From Flavobacteriia bacterium (lineage in GTDB: Bacteria > Bacteroidota > Bacteroidia > Flavobacteriales > Flavobacteriaceae): a DNA stretch of 14,552 bases. A program made the translations under genes and the position numbers. Positions 8,301 through 14,552 of the stretch are shown here, piece by piece. Within the stretch, counting starts at the first letter, position 1; every line of letters begins with the position of its first letter. The notes beneath the pieces are model-generated. The model was not told where the DNA came from and ran no database searches. It worked only from the letters and a program-made list of their open reading frames with translations. The stretch is from contig DAOUPQ010000024.1 in assembly GCA_030626085.1 (NCBI GenBank), positions 1 to 14,552 of the forward strand, in the 5' to 3' direction.

Positions 8301-8553
8301 TAAAAGACAAGGGATCACAGCTTCTAAATCACCCTCAAATATTTCATATCTTAACACAGCAAATTATTATGTTAGATCGTTACAAAGTATGCCAGGTAAA
8401 ACCGAAAAGGAATTGATCAATAATGCCTATGGAAAAATTGATGCTGTTATTTTGGAAATCAATAAATTCTACAAAACTGATTGGATCTCTTATAGAAAAA
8501 AGGCAGAGAACTTAAAATTATCTCCTTTTAAAGATTATAAAGAATTGAAATAA
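5356..8553 (+). CDS. Large secreted sortilin/VPS10-like beta-propeller protein with BNR repeats
   Basis: A 1065-residue exported protein of unknown function. Residues 1-18 are a signal peptide ending LQAQ. The body carries about eleven BNR/Asp-box-type motifs (S-x-D-x-G-x-x-W), for example SLDGGKNW (121-128) and STDGGETW (172-179), then THDAGKNW, SEDGGFKW, SIDGGKSF, TKDKGKSW, SKNQGFEW, TNNGSKNW, TRNYGQTW and SFDEGKNW. These extend to about residue 700, as in the ten-bladed VPS10/sortilin propeller. Such proteins are often labelled 'glycosyl hydrolase' in Bacteroidota, but BNR motifs are structural and no catalytic residues are evident. After the propeller come a Lys-rich linker (about 796-816) and a ~250-residue tail with a strand-rich part ending in VKYDPRNPLS, then a charged helical stretch. 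No type IX sorting tail was seen, so release into the periplasm is likely. It heads a tightly packed run into the DUF4286 gene. Confidence 0.88.
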   Translation: MKKIFFSLFLITSILQAQHIDVKKLKGMSPRSVGPAGMSGRITAIDVVNDQPNIIYVGAASGGVWRSESEGIDWEPIFDKENLQAIGAITIQQSNPDVIWVGTGEGNPRNSVNGGFGIYKSLDGGKNWRLMGLEKTRNIHRIIIDKNNPNTIYVAAIGSSWGEHPERGIFKSTDGGETWKKILFINNKTGAADLVVDANNPNKLIAAMWEHRRKPYTFNSGGEGSGIYITHDAGKNWKKITDKDGLPKGNFGRIGLAISQSNPKVIYALIEAKKNALYKSEDGGFKWKKINDKSSGRGSDGIGNRPFYYSDIFVDPKNENRIYSVFTYVNYSIDGGKSFKQLMPAYGSDSGVHPDHHAWWIHPENPDFMIDGNDGGLNITKDKGKSWRFVENLPVGQFYHINVDNEFPYNLYGGMQDNGTWVGPAYVLKSQGIRNSYWQELMFGDGFDVIPDPNDSRYGYAMSQQGFVARYDRETGSIKTIRPTHPNPDIKLRFNWNSAIAIDPFDNKTIYFGSQFVHRSKNQGFEWEIISPDLTTNDPEKQKQYESGGLTMDATGAENYCTILAISPSTKERDIIWVGTDDGKIQITNNGSKNWKNVTPKNSNFPKNSWVAQIKPSTFNAGEAYIVVNNYRNFDFKPYLFRTRNYGQTWESLLNNVSETFGYTLSFVQDPVNKNLVFLGTENGMYFSFDEGKNWNKWTEDYPSVPTMDMVIHPTEHDLDIATFGRSFYVFDDIRPLREIAQNGTEIILKTLKLFTPPTAYISQTQQPSGTRFGGNAIYNGENKKRGAMISYVINKPEVKKDASDKKTDKKNKIKKDSLTLQVYNYKNELIRTIKNKIPEENGLNRMYWRLGEKGVKRPSRKTSKNKNELRGVTVLPGKYKLVLQYQKQKDSTEITVKYDPRNPLSSEILKSKYDIQKKIESKFDLSYRAVDQLNKSKKIVENYKKQAKDIDKKQYEEFIKSSDSIIKQIDGLIDSMLGKEDKRQGITASKSPSNISYLNTANYYVRSLQSMPGKTEKELINNAYGKIDAVILEINKFYKTDWISYRKKAENLKLSPFKDYKELK

Positions 8554-8562
8554 ATTTTTAAA

Positions 8563-8883
8563 ATGTATATCTATAACGTTACAATAAATATTGAAGAATC
8601 TATCAAAAATAAATGGCTGAAATGGATGCAGGAAAAACATATTCCTAATATGCTGTCAACTGGTAAATTTATTAAAGCGTTGATGACACAGGTAATGGTA
8701 AATGAAGAAATGGGAGGTATAACATATTCGGTTCAATATACCTGCAAATCAAAAGAAACTTTAGAAAAATACTATCGTGAAGATGCTGAAAAATTTCAAA
8801 ATGAAGCACTTCTGCTTTTTTCAAATAAATTTGTTGTATTTAGAACAGAACTTGATGTAATTAATGAATTTAACAGAGAATAA
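8563..8883 (+). CDS. DUF4286 family small protein
   Basis: A 106-residue soluble protein without a signal peptide or membrane segment. It matches the DUF4286 pattern: an opening beta strand MYIYNVTINIE, a helix with WLKWMQEKHIPNML, a central strand block around GGITYSVQYTC, and the helix KETLEKYYREDAEKFQNEAL. The layout resembles a dimeric alpha/beta-barrel (ferredoxin-like) fold of the kind found in antibiotic biosynthesis monooxygenase relatives. That fold assignment is inference, and no catalytic residue is known to me. It starts 9 bp after the propeller gene and ends 44 bp before rsmA. In flavobacteria this family is typically found beside rsmA, which suggests co-expression with translation functions. 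Confidence 0.85.
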   Translation: MYIYNVTINIEESIKNKWLKWMQEKHIPNMLSTGKFIKALMTQVMVNEEMGGITYSVQYTCKSKETLEKYYREDAEKFQNEALLLFSNKFVVFRTELDVINEFNRE

Positions 8884-8927
8884 GTAAATTAATCCTCGTA
8901 AAGAATCATAATAAAATCAAATAAACA

Positions 8928-9713
8928 ATGACCGTTAGAGCTAAAAAATACCTCGGACAACACTTTTTAAACGATGAAAATATCGCTAAAAGAATTGCCG
9001 ATACTTTGACAGAAAATACATATAATAACGTATTAGAAATCGGCCCTGGTATGGGTGTTTTAACCAAATATTTACTCGATAAAAAATTTACAACATCAGT
9101 CATTGAAATTGATAAAGAATCAATTGAATTTTTAAAAGCTCATTATTTAAATCTATCAGATAGAATTATCAATGATGATTTTTTAAAAATTGATATTTCA
9201 AAACTTTTTAATGGAGAACAATTTGCTGTAATTGGGAATTTTCCTTACAATATTTCAACTCAGATCGTTTTTAAAACAATTGAAAACCGATCTCAAATAC
9301 CAGAACTTTGTGGTATGTTCCAAAAAGAAGTTGCACAAAGAATTGCCGAAAAACCAGGAAACAAAATTTACGGCATCACTTCTGTTCTAACTCAGGCTTT
9401 TTATGATGTTGAATATTTATTTACGGTACCACCATCGGTTTTTAATCCACCACCAAAAGTAGATTCTGGAGTGATCAGACTTATCCGAAAAGATAATTAC
9501 ACTCTTCCGGTTAATGAGTCATTATTCTTTAAAATTGTTAAAACAGCATTTAACCAAAGAAGAAAAACTTTAAGAAATAGTTTAAAAAGTTTTCAATTAA
9601 CTGATAAATTAAGAGAAGATGCTATCTTTGCTCTGCGACCTGAGCAATTATCTGTTCAACAATTCATTAATTTAACAAAAAGCATAGAAAACGATGGAAT
9701 TAGAGATCAATAA
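8928..9713 (+). CDS. rsmA: 16S rRNA (adenine1518-N6/adenine1519-N6)-dimethyltransferase RsmA (KsgA)
   Basis: A 261-residue cytoplasmic enzyme that transfers four methyl groups from S-adenosylmethionine to two adjacent adenines in the 3' hairpin of 16S rRNA, a late checkpoint of 30S assembly. The N-terminus has the family block KKYLGQHFLND (residues 7-16). The SAM-binding motif is VLEIGPGMG (35-43). The catalytic adenine-binding motif is NFPYN (104-108), a common variant of NLPYN. Further family blocks are FQKEVAQRI, PPSVFNPPPKVDSGVIRL and AFNQRRKTLRNSLK. Length is normal. The gene's last 20 bp overlap the start of mgtE, so translation of the two may be coupled. Loss of this enzyme gives kasugamycin resistance in other bacteria. 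Confidence 0.97.
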   Translation: MTVRAKKYLGQHFLNDENIAKRIADTLTENTYNNVLEIGPGMGVLTKYLLDKKFTTSVIEIDKESIEFLKAHYLNLSDRIINDDFLKIDISKLFNGEQFAVIGNFPYNISTQIVFKTIENRSQIPELCGMFQKEVAQRIAEKPGNKIYGITSVLTQAFYDVEYLFTVPPSVFNPPPKVDSGVIRLIRKDNYTLPVNESLFFKIVKTAFNQRRKTLRNSLKSFQLTDKLREDAIFALRPEQLSVQQFINLTKSIENDGIRDQ

Positions 9714-11043
9714 AGATTTTATCGAAAAAATAAAGCAACTCATTTTTAATAAAGAAGATGATGCCCTGCTTTCTCTTTTAGCCGAAGAACACCCTGCTGA
9801 TATTGCTGAAATTTTCGACCTGTTAAATTTAAACGATGCAACCTACCTGTTTAAATTATTAGATAGCGAAAAAACGGCTGAGGCTTTAATGGAAATTGAT
9901 GAAGATGATCGGGAGAAAATTCTTCAAAATCTTTCTGCTGAAGAAATTGCCGAAGAAATTGACGAACTGGATACTGATGATGCTGCCGATATTATTGCCG
10001 AACTACCCAAAGACAGAAAAACTGAAGTTATTTCAGAAATTGAAGATGATGAACACGCTAAAGATATTGTAGAATTATTACAATATGAAGAAGGTACAGC
10101 AGGTAGTTTAATGGCTAAAGAATTAGTGAAAGCTAAAGAAACCTGGAAAATACCAACTTGTGTGAATAGAATGAGAGCACAGGCAAAAGAGGTAACCCAT
10201 GTACATTCAATTTATGTTGTTGACAAAAAGGATATTTTATTAGGTCGTTTATCATTAAAAGATCTATTGGTAGCATCTGACGATGCTTATGTTTCAGATA
10301 TTTATATTCCAAAAGTTGATTTTGTTAACGTAAATGACGAAGCCGAAGATGTTGCAAGAATAATGCAGAAATATGATTTGGAAGCCATCCCGGTTGTAAA
10401 TGATAAAAATCAATTATTAGGTCGGATTACAATCGATGATATTGTAGATTTTATAAAAGAAGAAGCTGAAAAAGATTATCAAATGGCTGCAGGTTTAACT
10501 GAAGATGTTGAAGCCGATGATAGTATCCTACAATTATCAAAAGCCCGTTTACCCTGGCTTGTCTTGGGTTTATTTGGCGGTTTGGCAGCAGCAGCTATCA
10601 TGGGGGGATTTGAGAATGCTTTAAAAAGTTTTCCTATACTATTTTTTTTCACTCCCTTAATTGCTGCAATGGCAGGTAATGTAGGTGTTCAATCTTCGGC
10701 AATAATTGTTCAAGGATTAGCAAATGATAACATTAAAGGTAGTATGTGGAAAAGATTGCTAAAAGAAGTCAGTTTAAGCTTGCTCAACGGAGTAATCTTA
10801 GCAATATTGGTAATAATTTTTGGTATGACACAAAATTATGATACAAAAATAAGCATAACACTGGCTTTATCATTAATTGTTGTAATTATTTTCGCTTCAT
10901 TAATTGGCACTTTTGTTCCTTTAATTTTAGATAAAAAAGGTATTGATCCTGCAGTGGCGACCGGACCATTTATTACTACAAGTAATGATATTTTTGGGAT
11001 TTTTATTTTTTTCTTTATCGCTAAAGTAATTTTGGGATTTTAA
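9694..11043 (+). CDS. mgtE: Magnesium transporter MgtE
   Basis: A 449-residue inner-membrane Mg2+ channel/transporter. The order is typical: an acidic helical N domain (about 25-130, with HPADIAEIFDLL and repeated acidic turns), two CBS domains (about 140-200 and 205-260), a linker helix, and five transmembrane helices (roughly 287-305, 313-340, 358-380, 387-412, 427-448). Family pore motifs are present: GNVGVQSS (329-336) and DPAVATGPFITTSND (418-432), the latter ending in the Asp that lines the Mg2+ site in characterised MgtE. In the family the N and CBS domains sense cytoplasmic Mg2+ and close the channel when it is plentiful. The ATG at 9694 overlaps the end of rsmA by 20 bp in another frame. 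No Mg2+ riboswitch is possible in so tight an arrangement. Pairing with rsmA makes sense in that ribosomes need Mg2+, but that link is inference. Confidence 0.97.
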   Translation: MELEINKDFIEKIKQLIFNKEDDALLSLLAEEHPADIAEIFDLLNLNDATYLFKLLDSEKTAEALMEIDEDDREKILQNLSAEEIAEEIDELDTDDAADIIAELPKDRKTEVISEIEDDEHAKDIVELLQYEEGTAGSLMAKELVKAKETWKIPTCVNRMRAQAKEVTHVHSIYVVDKKDILLGRLSLKDLLVASDDAYVSDIYIPKVDFVNVNDEAEDVARIMQKYDLEAIPVVNDKNQLLGRITIDDIVDFIKEEAEKDYQMAAGLTEDVEADDSILQLSKARLPWLVLGLFGGLAAAAIMGGFENALKSFPILFFFTPLIAAMAGNVGVQSSAIIVQGLANDNIKGSMWKRLLKEVSLSLLNGVILAILVIIFGMTQNYDTKISITLALSLIVVIIFASLIGTFVPLILDKKGIDPAVATGPFITTSNDIFGIFIFFFIAKVILGF

Positions 11044-11119
11044 ATTTGAACATCCTTTATCTTCTTTCTTTTTTCTTTGAATTTATTTCAGGCTAAACTT
11101 CTAACTTGATTATTTTCCT

Positions 11120-11127
11120 TAATTTTG
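11120..11127 (+). promoter_or_regulatory. Bacteroidota-type -7 promoter box upstream of glnS
   Basis: TAATTTTG matches TAnnTTTG exactly and ends 19 bp before the glnS ATG, in the 103-bp gap after mgtE. A TTG at 11106-11108 is only 11 bp upstream, too close for a standard -33 element, and no better one lies at 17-23 bp. The position and the gap argue for a promoter here; the motif alone is moderate evidence. Confidence 0.5.
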
Positions 11128-11146
11128 TGACTTACTTTTTTAAAAT

Positions 11147-12835
11147 ATGACTGAAAAAAAAAAATCGCTCAATTTTCTAGAGCAAATTATAGAAGAAGAC
11201 CTGTCAAAAGGATTGGATAGATCAAAACTACGTTTTAGGTTTCCACCTGAACCAAATGGTTATTTACATATTGGACACGCAGCTTCAATTTGCTTAAATT
11301 TTGGATTAGGCCAAACTTATAACGCTCCTGTTAATTTACGTTTTGATGATACAAATCCTACCAAGGAAGAACAGGAATATGTAGATGCTATCAAAAATGA
11401 TATTCATTGGCTTGGTTTTAAATGGGCTGAAGAATTATACTCGTCTGATTATTTTCAACAATTATATGACTGGGCAATTCTTTTGATCAAAAAAGGAAAA
11501 GCTTATGTTGATGATCAAACTTCAGCACAAATTGCCGAACAAAAAGGAACTCCAACTAAAGACGGAATTAATAGTCCGTTTAGAGATAGAAGCATAGAAG
11601 AAAATTTAGCGCTTTTTGAAAAAATGAAAAATGGAGAATTTGATGAAGGATCTCATGTTTTACGTGCAAAAATAAGCATGAGTGCTATCAATATGTTAAT
11701 GCGTGATCCGATAATTTATAGAGTCTTAAAAAAATCACACCACCGTACAGGTAATGATTGGAATATTTACCCAATGTATGATTGGACACATGGTGAATCA
11801 GATTATATTGAACAAATATCTCATTCAATTTGCACATTAGAGTTTAAACATCATCGCGAATTATACAACTGGTTTTTAAAACAGGTCTATGATGGAGAAA
11901 ATCTCAAACCAAAACAGCGCGAATTTGCTCGTCGTAATTTAAGTTATACTGTAATGAGTAAACGTAAATTATTACAATTGGTTGAAGAAGGCTTAGTAAA
12001 AGGATGGGGTGATCCGCGAATGCCAACCATATCAGGCTTACGCCGAAGAGGTTATACACCAAAATCTATTCGAGATTTTAGCGAAACTGCCGGAATTGCA
12101 AAACGTGATAATGTTACTGATATTGCTCTTTTAGAATTTCATATTAAAAATGAATTAAACAAAACTGCTCCAAGGGTGATGGCGGTTCTAAATCCGGTAA
12201 AACTGGTAATCACAAATTATCCTGAAGGAAAAGAGGAGATCTTAATTGCCGAAAATAATCCTGAAGATGAAAATGCAGGCACAAGAGAAGTTCCCTTTTC
12301 TAGAGAAATTTATATAGAAAGAGAAGATTTTAGAGAACAGGCAAATAAAAAATTCTTCCGTTTAAAACTTGATAAAGAAGTACGATTAAAAAATGCTTAT
12401 ATCATTAAAGCCAATTCGGTTGTAAAAGATAACAAAGGTGAGATCATTGAAATTCATTGTACTTATGATAAAGACTCTAAAAGTGGTAGTGGTAGTGAGG
12501 CGAGTAAGCGCAAAGTAAAGGGCACAATACACTGGGTGTCAATAAAAAATGCGCTAAAAGCGGAAGTTAGATTGTATGACAGATTGTTTACTGATGAAGC
12601 TCCTGATTCACATAAAGACAAAGATTTTAAAGAGTTTATCAATCCTGATTCTTTAAAAATTATCAAAAATGCTTTTGTTGAACCAAGTTTAAAAACTGCC
12701 AAAATTGGTGATCGCTTTCAATTTCAGCGTTTAGGATATTTTAATGTTGATAATGATAGTACATTTGATAAATTAGTTTTTAATCGAACAGTTCCACTAA
12801 GAGATTCCTGGGCTAAAATGGAACAAAAGAAATAA
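11147..12835 (+). CDS. glnS: Glutaminyl-tRNA synthetase GlnRS
   Basis: A 562-residue class I aminoacyl-tRNA synthetase that charges tRNA-Gln with glutamine. The catalytic domain shows RFPPEPNGYLHIGHA with HIGH at residues 41-44, LRFDDTNP, and the KMSKS-type loop VMSKRKL (MSKRK at 270-274). GDPRMPTISGLRRRGYTP matches GlnRS closely and separates it from glutamyl-tRNA synthetase. The C-terminal half contains the two beta-barrel anticodon-binding domains, with HWVSIKNALKAEVRLYDRLF and FNRTVPLRDSWAK at the end. A short Ser/Gly stretch (SKSGSGSE) sits in the loop where E. coli GlnRS has its own variable insertion. Length is in the family range. A GlnRS implies that this organism need not make Gln-tRNA by the amidotransferase route. 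The next gene starts 19 bp downstream, so co-transcription is likely. Confidence 0.97.
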   Translation: MTEKKKSLNFLEQIIEEDLSKGLDRSKLRFRFPPEPNGYLHIGHAASICLNFGLGQTYNAPVNLRFDDTNPTKEEQEYVDAIKNDIHWLGFKWAEELYSSDYFQQLYDWAILLIKKGKAYVDDQTSAQIAEQKGTPTKDGINSPFRDRSIEENLALFEKMKNGEFDEGSHVLRAKISMSAINMLMRDPIIYRVLKKSHHRTGNDWNIYPMYDWTHGESDYIEQISHSICTLEFKHHRELYNWFLKQVYDGENLKPKQREFARRNLSYTVMSKRKLLQLVEEGLVKGWGDPRMPTISGLRRRGYTPKSIRDFSETAGIAKRDNVTDIALLEFHIKNELNKTAPRVMAVLNPVKLVITNYPEGKEEILIAENNPEDENAGTREVPFSREIYIEREDFREQANKKFFRLKLDKEVRLKNAYIIKANSVVKDNKGEIIEIHCTYDKDSKSGSGSEASKRKVKGTIHWVSIKNALKAEVRLYDRLFTDEAPDSHKDKDFKEFINPDSLKIIKNAFVEPSLKTAKIGDRFQFQRLGYFNVDNDSTFDKLVFNRTVPLRDSWAKMEQKK

Positions 12836-12854
12836 TATTATTTAGAGATTTATC

Positions 12855-13832
12855 TTGAAGATCGTTGAACAAATAAAAAAACCAATCAAAGATGAAATGG
12901 AATTCTTTGAAGTAAAATTCAAAGCTTCCATGATCTCAAATGTTCCTTTAATAAATCGTATCTCACATTATATTGTAAGGCGAAAAGGTAAACAAATGCG
13001 ACCCATGTTTGTTTTTCTGGTTGCTAAAATGGTTTCAAATGGCAATTTTAAAGAAAAAACTTATCGAGGAGCATCAATCATTGAGTTAATTCATACTGCA
13101 ACTTTAGTACATGACGATGTTGTTGACGATAGTAATCGGCGAAGAGGGTTTTTCTCATTAAATGCTTTATGGAAAAATAAGATTGCTGTTTTAGTAGGTG
13201 ATTACTTACTTTCTAAAGGGTTACTCTTATCCATTGATAATGATGATTTTGATGTTCTAAAACATATTTCGATAGCTGTTCGCGAAATGAGTGAAGGAGA
13301 ATTATTACAAATTGAAAAAGCACGGCAATTAGATATTACTGAAGATGTTTATTTTGATATCATTCGCAAAAAAACCGCCACACTTATAGCAGCTTGTACT
13401 GCCATTGGGGCAACATCAGTTGATGCCGATAAAAATGAAGTTGAAAAAATGCGAGAATTTGGTGAGCTTATCGGAATTTCTTTTCAAATTAAAGATGACC
13501 TGTTTGACTATACAGATGCTAAGATTGGTAAACCAACAGGTATTGATATCAAAGAACAAAAGATGACGCTTCCGTTGATCTATACTTTAAACAATTGCAG
13601 TAAAAAAGAAAAAAAATGGTTGATCAATTCTGTTAAGAATTATAATAATGATAAAAAAAGAGTTAAAGAAATTATTGCTTTTGTCAATGAAAACGGAGGA
13701 ATTGAATACACCGTTAAAAAAATGAAAGAATACCAAAAAAGGGCACTAAAAATTTTAGATAATTACCCTGAATCTGTATATAAAAAATCGTTAATTACTA
13801 TGGTTAATTATGTAATTGAAAGAGAAAAATAA
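12855..13832 (+). CDS. Polyprenyl (long-chain trans-isoprenyl) diphosphate synthase, TTG start
   Basis: A 325-residue trans-prenyltransferase that adds isopentenyl diphosphate units to an allylic primer, probably to make the menaquinone side chain. The first Asp-rich motif is HDDVVDDS (Asp87, Asp88, Asp91) and the second is IKDDLFDYT (Asp214, Asp215, Asp218). GKQMRPMFVFL and RRRGF, which bind the diphosphate, are also present. Small Ala82 and Thr83 before the first motif are consistent with a long product. The start is taken as TTG at 12855 because MKIVEQIKKPI is the N-terminus I recall for flavobacterial homologues. The first in-frame ATG, at 12897, would remove 14 residues of that conserved helix. 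It follows glnS by 19 bp. Chain length cannot be fixed from sequence; octaprenyl or heptaprenyl synthase are both possible. Confidence 0.92.
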   Translation: MKIVEQIKKPIKDEMEFFEVKFKASMISNVPLINRISHYIVRRKGKQMRPMFVFLVAKMVSNGNFKEKTYRGASIIELIHTATLVHDDVVDDSNRRRGFFSLNALWKNKIAVLVGDYLLSKGLLLSIDNDDFDVLKHISIAVREMSEGELLQIEKARQLDITEDVYFDIIRKKTATLIAACTAIGATSVDADKNEVEKMREFGELIGISFQIKDDLFDYTDAKIGKPTGIDIKEQKMTLPLIYTLNNCSKKEKKWLINSVKNYNNDKKRVKEIIAFVNENGGIEYTVKKMKEYQKRALKILDNYPESVYKKSLITMVNYVIEREK

Positions 13833-13873
13833 TACTTGACTTTTCAATTCTTCTAAACAGTATTTTCAATCTA

Positions 13874-14026
13874 ATGAAAAAGCGAATTTTTAAAATTTTA
13901 GCAAAAATAAATAAAAGTGTTTTTCCTGGTTTTGGTGAAAAACAATTAGATATGAGTAAAGCAAATAAATTTCAAATGACAATAATCGGCTGGAGATATT
14001 TTGTAACTAAAAATAGTTTAGATTAA
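13874..14026 (+). CDS. Small basic protein, 50 residues, flavobacterial type
   Basis: A 50-codon frame with ATG at 13874 and TAA at 14024-14026. It begins 41 bp after the polyprenyl synthase on the same strand. The protein is rich in Lys and Arg, starts MKKRIFKILAKINKSV, and contains LDMSKANKFQM followed by IIGWRYFVTKNSLD. There is no signal peptide or clear membrane helix; the first 15 residues could form an amphipathic helix. From memory, near-identical patterns (LxKAxKxQ...IGWRxYVTKNAL) occur as ~50-residue proteins across Flavobacteriia, some labelled 'SsrA-binding protein'. That label looks doubtful, since true SmpB is about 150 residues with an OB fold. The non-random ending and conserved position argue that it is real. 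Function is unknown. Confidence 0.65.
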   Translation: MKKRIFKILAKINKSVFPGFGEKQLDMSKANKFQMTIIGWRYFVTKNSLD

Positions 14027-14084
14027 TAATCTCCTAAATATAAAAGACCGATAATCTTTTAATATGCAAATCAAATTCCTTAAA

Positions 14085-14552
14085 ATGAAAAAAATACTTT
14101 TTCTATTATCTTTAATTTTTTTAGCAAGTTGTGATAGTTATTTTTCAGATCTACCTGAAAATGATATCTCACTTGATCCGGAAGGAGATCCTATAATTCA
14201 AAATCCTAAAAATTATTCATTTGGAAATGAAGGTTCATATTGTTATGGCTACGGAACCCCAAGCGATATACCTATAGCAGAAATTGATACAGATATTGAT
14301 TATCCTGCATCATATGATCTAACAAAATTTTTACCACAAGTTGATTCGCAAGGAAGTCAAGGTTCGTGTGTTGCCTGGGCTACAGGGTATTATTTAAAAA
14401 GTTTTCACGAAAATTTAGAAGATTTCAATAATGGTATCACTACAAATAATAATACTATGAGCCCTTCTTATATTTTTAATCAAATAAAAGTCAATCCTTG
14501 TAGCGGTTCACGTATAGAAGCAGCACTTAAACTTATTTCTAATTCAGGTATA
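14085..14552 (+). CDS. Lipoprotein with papain-like (C1 family) cysteine protease domain, N-terminal part
   Basis: The open frame runs off the window end; 156 residues are visible. The start is taken as ATG 14085, which gives a standard lipoprotein signal, MKKILFLLSLIFLASC with Cys16 as the lipidation site. An upstream in-frame ATG at 14064 would add seven residues. After an acidic, Pro/Asn-containing stretch, the segment LPQVDSQGSQGSCVAWA (about 83-99) matches the papain active-site block QGxCGSCWAF, with Gln89 as the oxyanion-hole residue and Cys95 as the nucleophile. MSPSYIF and CSGSRIEAALKLI (from Cys139) match the following papain blocks. The partner of the first papain disulfide is changed: Gln92 replaces the Cys before GSC, and Val96 replaces the Trp after the nucleophile. 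The catalytic His and Asn lie beyond the edge. Likely a cell-surface or periplasmic peptidase; substrate unknown. Confidence 0.8.
   Translation, partial: MKKILFLLSLIFLASCDSYFSDLPENDISLDPEGDPIIQNPKNYSFGNEGSYCYGYGTPSDIPIAEIDTDIDYPASYDLTKFLPQVDSQGSQGSCVAWATGYYLKSFHENLEDFNNGITTNNNTMSPSYIFNQIKVNPCSGSRIEAALKLISNSGI

Noticed and set aside
8470..8553. C-terminal end of the propeller protein as a type IX secretion sorting domain
   Set aside because: The end is a charged helical stretch (FKDYKELK) without the beta-rich sorting-domain pattern.
12475..12525. Ser/Gly-rich SKSGSGSE segment in GlnRS as a foreign insertion
   Set aside because: It falls in the known variable loop of the anticodon-binding barrel, keeps the frame, and flanking family blocks are intact.
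13836..13868. TTG (13836) and TATTTTCA (13861) as a promoter for the 50-residue gene
   Set aside because: Spacing of 22 bp fits, but the -7 box misses two of six fixed bases; chance matches of this quality are frequent.
14041..14061. Perfect 7-bp inverted repeat (TAAAAGA / TCTTTTA with a 7-base loop) after the 50-residue gene, considered as a terminator
   Set aside because: The stem is nearly all A/T and there is no following T-run; it is too weak to call in AT-rich DNA.

Overview
The window looks like a chromosomal stretch from a low-GC member of the Bacteroidota, most likely class Flavobacteriia. Three things point there. Several genes are preceded by the Bacteroidota -7 box TAnnTTTG, and Shine-Dalgarno sequences are absent. 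The order DUF4286 - rsmA - mgtE, and a MKIV-type polyprenyl synthase followed by a ~50-residue basic protein, are arrangements I associate with flavobacteria. Coding is AT-rich throughout, with one GC-rich patch that encodes a glycine-rich tail.

Layout. 1-212 is the 3' end of an endonuclease/exonuclease/phosphatase-fold gene. Ten bases later comes a secreted family 3 glycoside hydrolase (bglX-like, 223-2532); the pair may be the right edge of a polysaccharide utilisation locus lying outside the window. Next is the ribosome-assembly GTPase der (2622-3926) with its own -7 box. 3927-4458 is a gene desert. It holds a gluconokinase start that keeps its promoter and P-loop but stops after 45 codons, followed by debris that may include a scrap of transposase on the minus strand. 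A minus-strand secreted TPM-domain protein with a Gly-rich tail (4459-5268) is divergent from a large secreted sortilin/VPS10-like beta-propeller protein (5356-8553).

From 5356 to 11043 the plus-strand genes are tightly packed: propeller protein, DUF4286 protein (9-bp gap), rsmA (44-bp gap) and mgtE (20-bp overlap with rsmA). This is a probable transcription unit combining 16S rRNA maturation with Mg2+ uptake. After a 103-bp gap with a -7 box, glnS (11147-12835) is followed 19 bp later by a TTG-initiated polyprenyl diphosphate synthase (12855-13832), then a 50-residue basic protein (13874-14026). The window ends inside a lipoprotein with a papain-like cysteine protease active site (14085 to the edge).

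Most of the window is housekeeping: translation (der, rsmA, glnS), Mg2+ homeostasis (mgtE) and isoprenoid/quinone side-chain synthesis. I found no convincing undescribed multi-gene system. The best leads are the decayed gluconokinase locus, the atypical papain-like lipoprotein, the conserved-looking 50-residue protein and the large propeller protein of unknown role. No tRNA, rRNA, CRISPR array or intact insertion sequence was seen.
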